A stretch of 51,822 bases of DNA from DASZZZ01 sp036260375 (GTDB taxonomy: Bacteria > Actinomycetota > CADDZG01 > WHSQ01), in contig DASZZZ010000061.1 in NCBI GenBank assembly GCA_036260375.1, positions 1 through 51,822 on the forward strand. Direction: 5' to 3'. This document shows, piece after piece, positions 17,415 to 24,937 of this stretch. The notes under the pieces were generated by a model that saw only the letters and a program-made list of their open reading frames with translations, was not told where the DNA came from and searched no databases. Position 1 is the stretch's first letter. Each line of letters starts with the position of its first letter. Position numbers and translations under genes: made by a program.

Positions 17415-18455
17415 ATGGAGCATCGGGTTCTCGGCGGCACCGGCGTGCGCGTCAGCGCGTACTGCCTCGGCGCGATGATGTTCGGCTCGTGGGGCAACCC
17501 CGACCGCGACGAGGGCGTCCGCATCATCCGCAGCGCGCTCGACGGCGGCATCGACTTCGTCGACACCGCCGACGTCTACTCCGAGGGCGAGAACGAGGAG
17601 ATCGTCGGGCGCGCGCTGAAGGGACGCCGCGACGACGTCGTGCTCGCGTCGAAGTGCCACATGCCGATGGGGCCCGGGCCGAACGAGCGCGGCAGCTCGC
17701 GCCTGTGGATCATGCGTGCGGTGGAGGCGAGCCTGCGCCGCCTCGGAACCGACCACATCGACCTCTACCAGGTGCACCGTCCCGACCCCGACACCGACGT
17801 CGAGGACACGCTCGCCGCGCTCGACGACCTCGTGGGCGCCGGCAAGATCCGCTACGCGGGCTCGTCGACGTTCCCGGCGTGGCAGATCGTCGAGGCGCAG
17901 TGGGCCAGCGAGCGTCGCAACCTGGTGCGCTTTCGCTGCGAGCAGCCGCCGTACTCCATCCTCGTGCGCGGCATCGAGCGCGACGTCCTCCCGGTCGCGC
18001 GCCGCTACGGGATGGGCGTCATCGTGTGGAGCCCGCTCGCGCAGGGATGGCTCACGGGCAAGTACCGGCGCGGCGAGAAGCCTCCGCCCGACTCGCGCGC
18101 CGCGCGCGCCGCGGAGCGAGGCGAGTGGCTCACGCGCCGCTTCGACCCGTCGCTGCCCGTCAACCAACGCAAGATGGACATCGTCGATCGGTTGTCGGCC
18201 GTCGCCGACAAGGCGGGCGTGTCGCTCACCCACCTGGCGATCGCGTTCTCGCTCGCGCACCCGGCGGTGACGTCGACGATCGTCGGGCCGCGCACGCAGG
18301 AGCAACTCGACGACCTGCTCGCCGGTGCCGACGTGCGCCTCGACGACGACACGCTCGACGCCATCGACGAGATCGTCGCTCCGGGGGAGGTCGTCGATCC
18401 GACGATGACCGGCTACCAGCCGCCGTGGATGGAGGCCGCCGCGCGCCGGTCGTGA
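17415..18455 (+). CDS. Aldo/keto reductase
   Basis: A 346-residue NADPH-dependent oxidoreductase of the voltage-gated-K-channel beta/YghZ-like branch. It starts MEHRVLGGTGVRVSAYCLG and has GIDFVDTADVYSEGENEEIVG (catalytic Asp and Tyr), the Lys in VLASKCH, and the His in DLYQVHRPDP. These complete the Asp-Tyr-Lys-His tetrad. The C-terminal cofactor-binding VTSTIVGPRTQEQLDD is present. The ATG at 17415 has AGGAG upstream. The substrate cannot be read from the sequence. It is transcribed alone, against both neighbours. Confidence 0.9.
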   Translation: MEHRVLGGTGVRVSAYCLGAMMFGSWGNPDRDEGVRIIRSALDGGIDFVDTADVYSEGENEEIVGRALKGRRDDVVLASKCHMPMGPGPNERGSSRLWIMRAVEASLRRLGTDHIDLYQVHRPDPDTDVEDTLAALDDLVGAGKIRYAGSSTFPAWQIVEAQWASERRNLVRFRCEQPPYSILVRGIERDVLPVARRYGMGVIVWSPLAQGWLTGKYRRGEKPPPDSRAARAAERGEWLTRRFDPSLPVNQRKMDIVDRLSAVADKAGVSLTHLAIAFSLAHPAVTSTIVGPRTQEQLDDLLAGADVRLDDDTLDAIDEIVAPGEVVDPTMTGYQPPWMEAAARRS

Positions 18456-18483
18456 CCGAGCGCCCGGCGTCACGCGCGGCGGC

Positions 18484-21400
18484 TCACCGGCCCGCGCTCC
18501 CGCCGCTCGAGTGCCACAGCTTCGAGCGCGGCCGCAGCGCGGACGACGCGTGTGCGTGCTCGCGCTCGGGCACGGGCGCGGACCGCGGCGGCTCGAGCGC
18601 GGCGGCGGGGTCGTGCGCGCTGCCTCCGCCGCTCTCGCCCGACGGCGTCAGGGCCGCGGCGGCCTGGTTGCGACGTTGGCGGTCGAGCGCGCGCGCGAGC
18701 GTCATGCCCGCGGAGCGGTCGGCGGCGAGCTCGGCGAGGTCGAACGCCTCGTCGACGACGACCGTGACGCCGACGTTGTCGGGGTTGGTGTCGTGCACGC
18801 GCGACGCGCCGCCGCGCTTGCGGACGACGCCGTGGACGAGCAGCAGCCACGAGTGGAACACCGTGCGCGCGCAGCGCGCCTGCACGCGCTCGAACACCGT
18901 GACGTCGATCGGACCGGTGAGGTCGTCGAGCGTCACGAAGATGATGCGCTGGCCCGAGCGGATCGCGGGCGTCTGGCTCGCGACCTTGACCCCCGCGACC
19001 CACACCTCGGAGTTCGTGCGCCGCGCGCGCAGCCACGACGCCGGCGTGCACCCGATCTCGACGAGCAGCGGCTCGTACAGCGCCATGACGTGGCGGCGCG
19101 CGTCGATCCCGGTGACCTCGAGCTCGGCCTCGGTCTCCTCGAGCGGCGAGTACGGCGGGAGCCCGGGCAGCGACTCGTCGATCGGCGCGTCGAGCGCGAA
19201 CGACATCTGGCCGTCGCCGGGGCCGCGCGCGCGCCGCGCCGTCGCGCCGCGCGCGCCGTCGCCGAGCTCGACGACCTTCCACAGCAGCTCGCGCCGCCCC
19301 CGCCGTCCCGCGATCGAGTCGAGCGCGCCGACGTGCACGAGGTTCTCCAGCACCGGGCGCGACGGCTGGGCCCGCCGCCACACGTCCTCGAGCGACTCGA
19401 ACGGCCGCTCGGCGCGCGCCGTCAGCAGCGCGTCGACCTCCGCGTCGGTGATGTCGCGCACGTCCGACAGCGCTAACCGGATGCCGTATCGCCCGGGCGC
19501 CGCATCCGGTCGCTCGGCGTCCGGTGATCGCTCCGGCGGGCGCGCCCTCCGTTCGCTCAAACAGTCCTCGCGCACGTCTGCGGACTGCGTCCGCAGACGT
19601 GGCTGCGGAACTCGCTCTGCGGAGGGGCGCCCGCCTCCGCTGGTCCTCGGGTCGCGTTCCGGCCCGCCTCCGCTCGTCCGCGGGTCGACGACCGGCTCGA
19701 CGCGGTAGGTCTTGGCCGACGCGTTGACGTCCACGGGCAGGATCGGGACGCCGAAGTGGCGGGCGTCGGCGACGATCAGGCGGCGCGGGTACATGCCCGG
19801 GTCGTGCGTCAGCACGCCGGCGAGGAACTCCGCCGGGTAGTGCGCCTTGAGCCACGACGACACGTACGTCGGCAGCGCGAACGCGGCCGCGTGCGACTTG
19901 CAGAAGCCGAACGACGCGAACGCGTACACCTCGCGCCACAGCGCCGCGGCGTGCGCGGGGTCGTGGCCGTTGGCGACCGCGCGGCTCACGAACCAGCGGC
20001 CGACCTCGTTGTCCGACGGCACGCCGCTGCGCGCGCCGTCGAGACCGCGCCGCGCCGGCGCGCCGGTGGGGTCGCCCGGCAGGCTCGGACGCTCGGAGTC
20101 GAGGTGACGGCGGACGTAGTCGGCGTCGTCGAGCGAGCACCCGGTCGCCGCCGCGATCACGCGGATGAGCTGTTCGTGAAACACGATGATGCCGTGCGTC
20201 TCGGCGAGGATCGGGCGCAGCGACGGATGCGCGTGGACGACGTCCTCGAAGCCGTGCCGGCGTTGGAGGTACGGCCCGACCATGTCCGACTGCACCGGTC
20301 CCGGGCGGAACAGCGAGATGTCGACGATGAGGTCCTCGAAGCATCCCGGCTGCAGGCGCGCGAGGAGCTCGCGCTGGCCCGGCGACTCGATCTGGAAGCA
20401 GCCGAGCGTGCGCGACGAGCACATGAGCCGGTAGGTCGCGGAATCGTCGCGCGGAATCGCGTCGAGGTCGACCGGCGCGCCGCGCGTGCGCGCGATCTCG
20501 TCGTTCGCGTGCGTGATCGAGGACAGCATACGCACGCCGAGCACGTCGAGCTTGACGAGCCCGAGCGTCTCCACGTCGTCCTTGTCCGCCTGCAGCATCG
20601 TGAAGCCGCCGAACGACTCCTGCATCGGGACGCGATCGGCGAGGTCGGGCGAGCTCAGGATCACGCCGGACGGGTGCAGCGCGAGATGGCGCGGGAAGCC
20701 GTCGATCGCGAGGCACAGCTCGAAGAGCTGCTCGAGCTGCCCGGCGCGCAGGTTCGTGCCGCGCAGCTCCGGGAGACGCTCGATCGCGCGCGGTATGTCG
20801 CGCGCCGCGACGCGCGGGAACGCCTTGGCGACGACGTCGATCTCCTCCGGCGCGATGCCGAGCGCCTTGCCGACGTCGCGGATCGCCATGCGGGCGCGAA
20901 ACGTGTCGACCATGCAGCACACCGCCGTCTGCTCCGCGCCGTACGTGCGCAGCACGTAGTCGAGGACGTCTTCGCGCCGGTGCGACTCGACGTCGACGTC
21001 GATGTCGGGCAGCTCCTCGCGCCGCCGGTTCATGAAGCGCTCGAACAGCAGGTCGTAGCGCACCGGGTCGACGTCGGAGATGCCGAGCACGTAGCACACG
21101 AGCGACCCCGCCGCGCTCCCCCGGCACGCGCAGCGCACGCCCATGACGTTGCGGACGTGATCGACGATGTCGGCGACGAGCAGGAAGTACGCCGGGAAGC
21201 CGAGCTCGAAGATCATCGCGAGCTCGTGCTCGAGCCGGTCCTCGACCGCGCGCGGCACGCGCCCGAAGCGGCGCGCGGCGCCGTCGCGGCAGCGGCGCGC
21301 GAGCAGCGACGCGGGCGCCTCGCCGCCGGGGATCGGGACCTCGGGGAAGTGGTAGCGGCCGAGCCCGAGGTCGACGTCGCACGACTCCGCGATTCGCACC

Positions 21401-22350
21401 GTTTCGGCGAGCGCGTCGGGCGCGTCGTCGAACCGCGCCCTCATCTCGTTCGGGGGCTTGAGGTAGTACTCCGAGTTCGGGCGCAGCGCGTGCGTGCGCG
21501 ACAACGGCACGATGTCCTTGATCGCGTGCAGGACCTCGTGCGCGACCGCGTCGCCCGGGCCGGCGTAGTGGACGTCGTTGGTGGCGACCGGCGCGACGCC
21601 CGCGGCGCGCGCGACCGCGAGCAGCCGGTCGCGCAGCGCGCGGTCGCCGTAGCCGCGGTGGTCGAAGACCTCGAGCCGGTAGCCGTCGCCGATCGCCGCG
21701 CGCCACCGGCGCGCCGCGGCGACCGCGTCGGGGATGCGCCCCGCGGCCGCGAGGCGCGCGACCTCGCCGCGCGCGCAGCCCGACATCACGTAGAGGCCCT
21801 CGGCGCGGCGCGCGAGCTCGGCGAACGTCGTCGACGGGCGGCCGCGCTCGTTGCCCAGGTGCGCGGCGGTGATCAGACGACAGAGGTTGGCGTAGCCGCG
21901 CGCGTCGCGGGCTATGACCGTGACGTGGTCGTACGCGTCGTCGGCGTCGCGGCGTCCGGCTATTGGGGCCTGCGGGCGGGCGGGCGCTCGTTCGCTCGGA
22001 CAGTCCTCGCGCACCGGGCGAACTCGTTCGCCCGGTGGCTGCGGAACTCGCTCTGCGAGCGCCCGCCCGTCCTCGGCGGTGCGTCCGGAGCGCCGCTCGC
22101 CGTGGTCGTGTGGGTCTCGACGGTTCGCGTCCTCGCGGGCGATGGTCAGCTCTGCGCCGAGGATCGGTTTTACGCCCGCGTCGTTGCAGGCGGTCACGAA
22201 GCGCACCGCGCCCAGGAGGGAGTCGTGGTCGGTCATCGCGATCGCGTCGTAGCCCGCCTCCGCCGCGAGGTGTGGCAGGGCTTCGGCCGGGATCGCGCCG
22301 TCGAGCAGCGACCACGTCGTGTGGCAATGGAGGTGGACGAAGCCGCTCAC
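18484..22350 (-). CDS. dnaE: DnaE-type DNA polymerase III alpha subunit paralog (probable translesion type)
   Basis: A 1,288-residue C-family polymerase. An N-terminal PHP domain starts FVHLHCHTTWSLLDG with its metal-binding histidines. The palm carries the catalytic PDIDVD at about residue 448. The fingers region contains TLGCFQIESPGQREL, QSDMVGPYLQRRHG and IVFHEQLIRVI, which resemble secondary actinobacterial DnaE copies (DnaE2-like) more than the replicative one. An OB-fold region follows. The GTG at 22350 gives the expected PHP start. It is the last gene of an SOS-box operon. Two related palindromic segments are inserted in frame at residues of about 87-133 and 897-945. Calling it DnaE2 rather than a second replicative enzyme is inference. 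Confidence 0.88.
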   Translation of the reverse strand: MSGFVHLHCHTTWSLLDGAIPAEALPHLAAEAGYDAIAMTDHDSLLGAVRFVTACNDAGVKPILGAELTIAREDANRRDPHDHGERRSGRTAEDGRALAERVPQPPGERVRPVREDCPSERAPARPQAPIAGRRDADDAYDHVTVIARDARGYANLCRLITAAHLGNERGRPSTTFAELARRAEGLYVMSGCARGEVARLAAAGRIPDAVAAARRWRAAIGDGYRLEVFDHRGYGDRALRDRLLAVARAAGVAPVATNDVHYAGPGDAVAHEVLHAIKDIVPLSRTHALRPNSEYYLKPPNEMRARFDDAPDALAETVRIAESCDVDLGLGRYHFPEVPIPGGEAPASLLARRCRDGAARRFGRVPRAVEDRLEHELAMIFELGFPAYFLLVADIVDHVRNVMGVRCACRGSAAGSLVCYVLGISDVDPVRYDLLFERFMNRRREELPDIDVDVESHRREDVLDYVLRTYGAEQTAVCCMVDTFRARMAIRDVGKALGIAPEEIDVVAKAFPRVAARDIPRAIERLPELRGTNLRAGQLEQLFELCLAIDGFPRHLALHPSGVILSSPDLADRVPMQESFGGFTMLQADKDDVETLGLVKLDVLGVRMLSSITHANDEIARTRGAPVDLDAIPRDDSATYRLMCSSRTLGCFQIESPGQRELLARLQPGCFEDLIVDISLFRPGPVQSDMVGPYLQRRHGFEDVVHAHPSLRPILAETHGIIVFHEQLIRVIAAATGCSLDDADYVRRHLDSERPSLPGDPTGAPARRGLDGARSGVPSDNEVGRWFVSRAVANGHDPAHAAALWREVYAFASFGFCKSHAAAFALPTYVSSWLKAHYPAEFLAGVLTHDPGMYPRRLIVADARHFGVPILPVDVNASAKTYRVEPVVDPRTSGGGPERDPRTSGGGRPSAERVPQPRLRTQSADVREDCLSERRARPPERSPDAERPDAAPGRYGIRLALSDVRDITDAEVDALLTARAERPFESLEDVWRRAQPSRPVLENLVHVGALDSIAGRRGRRELLWKVVELGDGARGATARRARGPGDGQMSFALDAPIDESLPGLPPYSPLEETEAELEVTGIDARRHVMALYEPLLVEIGCTPASWLRARRTNSEVWVAGVKVASQTPAIRSGQRIIFVTLDDLTGPIDVTVFERVQARCARTVFHSWLLLVHGVVRKRGGASRVHDTNPDNVGVTVVVDEAFDLAELAADRSAGMTLARALDRQRRNQAAAALTPSGESGGGSAHDPAAALEPPRSAPVPEREHAHASSALRPRSKLWHSSGGSAGR
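19516..19662 (-). repeat. In-frame palindromic insertion B inside dnaE
   Basis: The plus strand shows an outer arm ending GGCGGGCGCGCCCTCCG and a conserved block TTCGCTC-aa-ACAGTCCTCGCGCAC. A central hairpin with arms GTCTGCGGA/TCCGCAGAC follows, then the conserved block GTGGCTGCGGAACTCGCTC and the returning outer arm CGGAGGGGCGCCCGCC. In the protein it reads AERVPQP...VREDCLSERRARPP. It is paired with copy A at 21951-22090. Boundaries are approximate and set by where the two copies stop aligning (GGCGTCCGG on one side, TCCGG on the other). Confidence 0.8.
19630..19687 (-). repeat. 33-bp direct repeat in dnaE (DPRTSGGG twice)
   Basis: The stretch CCCGCCTCCGCT-s-GTCC-k-CGGGTCG occurs at 19630-19654 and 19663-19687, a period of exactly 11 codons. 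It gives DPRTSGGG twice in the protein. It abuts palindromic insertion B, and its first copy overlaps that element's outer arm by a few bases. Confidence 0.75.
21951..22090 (-). repeat. In-frame palindromic insertion A inside dnaE (PHP domain)
   Basis: This is the same element as copy B. Its outer arms are GGGCGGGCGCTCG and CGAGCGCCCGCCC (13 bp, perfect). The conserved blocks TTCGCTC-gg-ACAGTCCTCGCGCAC and GTGGCTGCGGAACTCGCTC flank a different central palindrome, CGGGCGAACTCGTTCGCCCG. The reading frame gives AERVPQP...VREDCPSERAPARP. The central palindrome differs from copy B by 3 nt in length, so the frame is kept. Confidence 0.8.
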
Positions 22351-22384
22351 GCGCCCGCCCGTGCATTCGGCCGGCGGGCATCGC

Positions 22385-22411
22385 CTGCGGGCTCCAAACC
22401 GTTTACGAGTC
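22385..22411. repeat. Diverged core of intergenic repeat family 1
   Basis: The plus strand reads GCTCCAAACCGTTT then ACGAGTCGCCC. Its complement, GGGCGACTCGT-AAACGGTTTGGAGC, matches the GACTC-(A)-ACGGTTTGGAG core of the units at 9234 and 29418, in the opposite orientation. It lies between the thioesterase stop and the dnaE start. The rest of this 106-bp gap shows nothing else. Confidence 0.6.
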
Positions 22412-22456
22412 GCCCTCCGGCGACGCCCGCCGCCCTACCGTCGCGCGCGCCGCGCG

Positions 22457-22879
22457 TCAGTCGGGTGCGTCGGCGGGGATCTCGGTTCCCGTCGCGGTCG
22501 CGACGAGCTCGCCGTCGGCGTTCGTTACGCGCGCCTCGACGAACAGCACGCGCCGCCCCGTCTTGACCGCGCGCGCGGTCGCGGTGAGGCGTTCGCCCGC
22601 GCGCGCCGGGCGCATGAGCGACAGGCCCATGTGCACGAGCGCCGGGTAGCGGTCGGACGGGAGGTGCGCCGCGGCCGCCGCCCCGAGCACCGCGTCGGCG
22701 AACGCCGCCAGCATGCCGCCCTGGACGCCGCCGGCGGAGTTGCAGTGCTCGGGTGCGACCGTCCACGTGAACGTCACCTCGTCGCGGTCGCGCGCCGCGA
22801 GCTCGAACCCCAGCGCGTCGTTGACCGGGACGCGGACGGACCCGTCGGCCTGCGCGTCGAGGCGGGTGCGCTCGCTCAC
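22457..22879 (-). CDS. PaaI-family hotdog thioesterase
   Basis: A 140-residue single hotdog domain. The family signature is EHCNSAGGVQGGMLAAFADA, giving the active-site Asn/Gly/Asp stretch on the central helix. The second half is the usual beta sheet (GERLTATARAVKTGRRVLFV). These enzymes hydrolyse acyl-CoA thioesters, often aryl-CoA; the substrate is unknown. The GTG at 22879 is 27 bp after the DUF6504 stop, so it probably belongs to the SOS-controlled transcript, an odd companion for repair genes. It may instead be transcribed from an unseen promoter. Confidence 0.82.
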   Translation of the reverse strand: MSERTRLDAQADGSVRVPVNDALGFELAARDRDEVTFTWTVAPEHCNSAGGVQGGMLAAFADAVLGAAAAAHLPSDRYPALVHMGLSLMRPARAGERLTATARAVKTGRRVLFVEARVTNADGELVATATGTEIPADAPD

Positions 22880-22906
22880 GGCGCGGACGATAACCCGCGG
22901 CGGCCG

Positions 22907-23257
22907 TCAGTCCCATATGCGCGCGAGCCGCCACACGTCGTCGACGCGGTCGAGGTAGAGGTCGTAGACGGCGGTCGCGGAGCGCAGGAAGCCGTCGGCG
23001 TCGACGTCGCCCGACGAGACGTGGCCCGCGGGGTGGGCCAGCACGCGAACGTATACACGATCGCGCACCGGCCCCCCGCCGGCTCGACGCCCCCCCGCGT
23101 CAGAACCGACGCCGTTCCACCACTGCCCCGCGTCGCGCCACGACTCGAGGCGCTGGCAGACCTCGTAGCGCCGATCTCGCCACCGAAAGGCGACAGGAGC
23201 GTCGTCATCCCCGTGGGCGTACGTGACGTCTATCGGCTCGTCGTAACGCTTGCTCAA
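22907..23257 (-). CDS. DUF6504 protein
   Basis: A 116-residue protein starting SKRYDEPIDVTY and ending DLYLDRVDDVWRLARIWD. Its AFRWRDRRYEVCQRLESW segment is followed by a WW motif. This layout matches DUF6504, known in Actinomycetota beside dnaE2-like and imuB genes; its function is unknown. The TTG at 23257 is preceded by AGGTGG, and no better start exists. It is the first gene after the LexA-box promoter at 23462-23506, separated by a structured leader of about 215 nt. An accessory role in damage-induced synthesis is inferred from context. Confidence 0.8.
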   Translation of the reverse strand: MSKRYDEPIDVTYAHGDDDAPVAFRWRDRRYEVCQRLESWRDAGQWWNGVGSDAGGRRAGGGPVRDRVYVRVLAHPAGHVSSGDVDADGFLRSATAVYDLYLDRVDDVWRLARIWD

Positions 23258-23331
23258 GCGACCACCTACAAAACGCTCGAAACCCCCTCCAATCGGTCGC
23301 GCGACGCTCGTCCGGCGCCGCGGGAGCGCAA

Positions 23332-23381
23332 GGGGCCCGACCGACTCGCCGCTGGCTGCACCGGCGAGCCCGTCGGGCCCC
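23332..23381 (-). other. Strong hairpin in the leader of the SOS operon
   Basis: On the minus strand GGGGCCCGAC pairs with GTCGGGCCCC (10 bp). Inside it, after a 3-nt internal loop, CTCGCCG pairs with CGGCGAG around a roughly 10-nt loop. No U-tract follows, so it is not a standard terminator. It sits about midway between the predicted transcription start near 23471 and the TTG at 23257. The rest of the 23258-23461 leader shows no convincing gene. Confidence 0.6.
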
Positions 23382-23461
23382 GTTTACTCCCATGCCCGAT
23401 CCAGCGGGCGGCGGGACCGGGGAACCCCGCCGGGGGCCGGGGAGATCGGCCCACCCACCAG

Positions 23462-23479
23462 ATCGAACGTACGTTCGAT
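23462..23479 (-). promoter_or_regulatory. LexA (SOS) box
   Basis: ATCGAACGTACGTTCGAT is an 18-bp perfect palindrome that contains CGAAC-GTAC-GTTCG, an exact match to the Gram-positive/actinobacterial LexA site. It lies immediately downstream of the -10 of the DUF6504-thioesterase-dnaE promoter, an ideal repressing position. Confidence 0.88.
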
Positions 23480-23506
23480 TCTAGGGAGCGCGCGCCCTCG
23501 CGTCAA
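23478..23506 (-). promoter_or_regulatory. Promoter of the SOS operon
   Basis: On the minus strand TTGACG (23501-23506), a 17-bp spacer and TAGAAT (23478-23483). The -10 overlaps the edge of the LexA palindrome. The predicted start is near 23471. Confidence 0.78.
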
Positions 23507-23522
23507 GGTCGAGATCGCGCCG

Positions 23523-23966
23523 TCAGCGCCCGTCACGGCGCGCGCGGGCGAACAGCGCGCGCACGCCGTCCTCGAGGCGCCGGCGCCCGGGCAAGTGGTC
23601 GGAATGCAGCACGACGAGGACGACGAGCGTCGTCACCGCGCCGAGCGCGAGCGCGCCCCGGCCGACGACGATCCCCACCGCGGTCGCGGCCCACAGCGAC
23701 GCCGCCATGTAGAAGCCGACCGCAGCGCCGTCGCCGCCGCGCAGCAGCAGCCCCGCGCCGAGGAAGCCGACGCCCGCGAGCGTTCCGCCGGCGACCTCGG
23801 CGCTCGGCGCAAGCGCGTTCACCACAGCGGCCCCGAGGCACACCAGCCCGTACGTGCGCGGGCCGGCGCGCGCCGCGCCCGGTGGCCGGCTCGCCTCGTG
23901 CCACAGCCCGACGAGCCAGCCGAGCAGCGCCGCGAGCGCGATGCGTCCCAACAGCTCCCACTCCAT
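23523..23966 (-). CDS. MgtC/SapB-family membrane protein
   Basis: A 147-residue protein with four to five membrane helices. The family motifs are GWLVGLWHEASRPPGAARAGPRTYGLV (here GWLVGLWHEAS and AGPRTYGLVCLGAA) and GVGFLGAGLLLRGG. The C-terminal ACT-like domain of longer MgtC proteins is absent. MgtC proteins are linked to Mg2+ limitation and to control of the membrane ATP synthase in pathogens; the role in a free-living actinobacterium is unclear. It ends just upstream of the SOS promoter and is probably a single-gene unit. Confidence 0.82.
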   Translation of the reverse strand: MEWELLGRIALAALLGWLVGLWHEASRPPGAARAGPRTYGLVCLGAAVVNALAPSAEVAGGTLAGVGFLGAGLLLRGGDGAAVGFYMAASLWAATAVGIVVGRGALALGAVTTLVVLVVLHSDHLPGRRRLEDGVRALFARARRDGR

Positions 23967-24072
23967 CGGGCTCCCCTTCGTCTCCTACGCCGCGATTCGA
24001 GCGCATCGGCTGCGCCGCCGGCAAGGGCGTCGGCCGATTGCTTTGCCACCGGCCCGGGTAGGACGGGAAACC

Positions 24073-24705
24073 ATGGCGCGGACTCGGACGACTGCGGCCC
24101 CGCTCGTGCCGGAGCGGCCCACGCTCGACAAGCTGCGCAGCGCGGCCGCCACGTGCACCGCGTGCGACCTCTACCGCGACGCCACGCGGACGGTGTTCGG
24201 CGACGGCGAGCGCAACGCGCAGGTGATGCTCGTCGGCGAGCAGCCCGGCGACAAGGAGGACCTCGCAGGCGAGCCGTTCGTCGGGCCCGCGGGACGCCTG
24301 CTCGACCGCGCGCTCGAGACGTCGGGGATCGACCGCGCCGGCGCGTACGTCACCAACGTCGTCAAGCACTTCGCGTTCACGCCGCGCGGCAAGCGACGCA
24401 TCCACCGCAAGCCGAACATGGGCGAGATCACCGCGTGCCGGCCGTGGCTCGACGCGGAGATCGCCGTCGTGAAGCCGCGCGCGATCGTGTGTCTCGGCGC
24501 GACCGCGGCCCAGGCGTTGCTGGGCAAGGACTTCCGCGTCACCAAGCAGCGCGGCGAGCTCGTCGACTCGGACCTCGCCGAGATCGTGATCGCGACCGTG
24601 CATCCGTCGTCGATCCTGCGCGCGCAGGACGACGCGACGCGCGCCAAGGAGATGGACGCGTTCGTCGCCGACCTCGAGGTCGTCGCCCGCGCTCTCGCCG
24701 GCTGA
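24073..24705 (+). CDS. udgX: UdgX, uracil-DNA binding/glycosylase protein
   Basis: A 210-residue Fe-S uracil-DNA glycosylase-family protein. Motif A is GEQPGDKED (55-63), and the UdgX-specific loop GKRRIHRKPN carries His111. In characterised UdgX this histidine bonds covalently to the abasic deoxyribose after uracil release, leaving a DNA-protein crosslink. Motif VHPSSILRA follows. Four cysteines (C28, C31 and two near 121 and 137) can hold a 4Fe-4S cluster. The ATG at 24073 has GGACGGG upstream. It stands near dinB and the SOS operon but has no LexA box of its own. Confidence 0.93.
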   Translation: MARTRTTAAPLVPERPTLDKLRSAAATCTACDLYRDATRTVFGDGERNAQVMLVGEQPGDKEDLAGEPFVGPAGRLLDRALETSGIDRAGAYVTNVVKHFAFTPRGKRRIHRKPNMGEITACRPWLDAEIAVVKPRAIVCLGATAAQALLGKDFRVTKQRGELVDSDLAEIVIATVHPSSILRAQDDATRAKEMDAFVADLEVVARALAG

Positions 24706-24754
24706 CGTCGCAAAACGCGCGAACGGCGCACAACGTACCGACGCAAAATCCCGG

Positions 24755-24784
24755 TTGACAACGCCCGCGCCGCGGGTGTGTAGT
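24755..24784 (+). promoter_or_regulatory. Promoter of the Cys-rich exported-protein cluster
   Basis: TTGACA (24755-24760, perfect) is followed after 18 bp by TGTAGT (24779-24784). It precedes the gene at 24938 with a leader of about 145 nt. That leader contains a short CTCGT/ACGAG hairpin but no gene. Confidence 0.65.
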
Positions 24785-24937
24785 GCTCGCGTCGGCCGAG
24801 CCGACTCCCGAGGGACGGGAACGAGGGGGGGTCCTCCACACCGGCCCACGCGTGCGCTCGCGGGCGCAAGCATCCCTTCTGCTCTCGTTCGAGGGACGAG
24901 GACGGCGCGTTGCCGTGCGTGGGGAAGGGGTGGTTCC

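Noticed and set aside
23205..23393. 62-codon leader ORF in the SOS operon
   Set aside because: It runs through the strong hairpin, is Arg/Ala-rich, has no ribosome site, and overlaps the start of DUF6504 out of frame.
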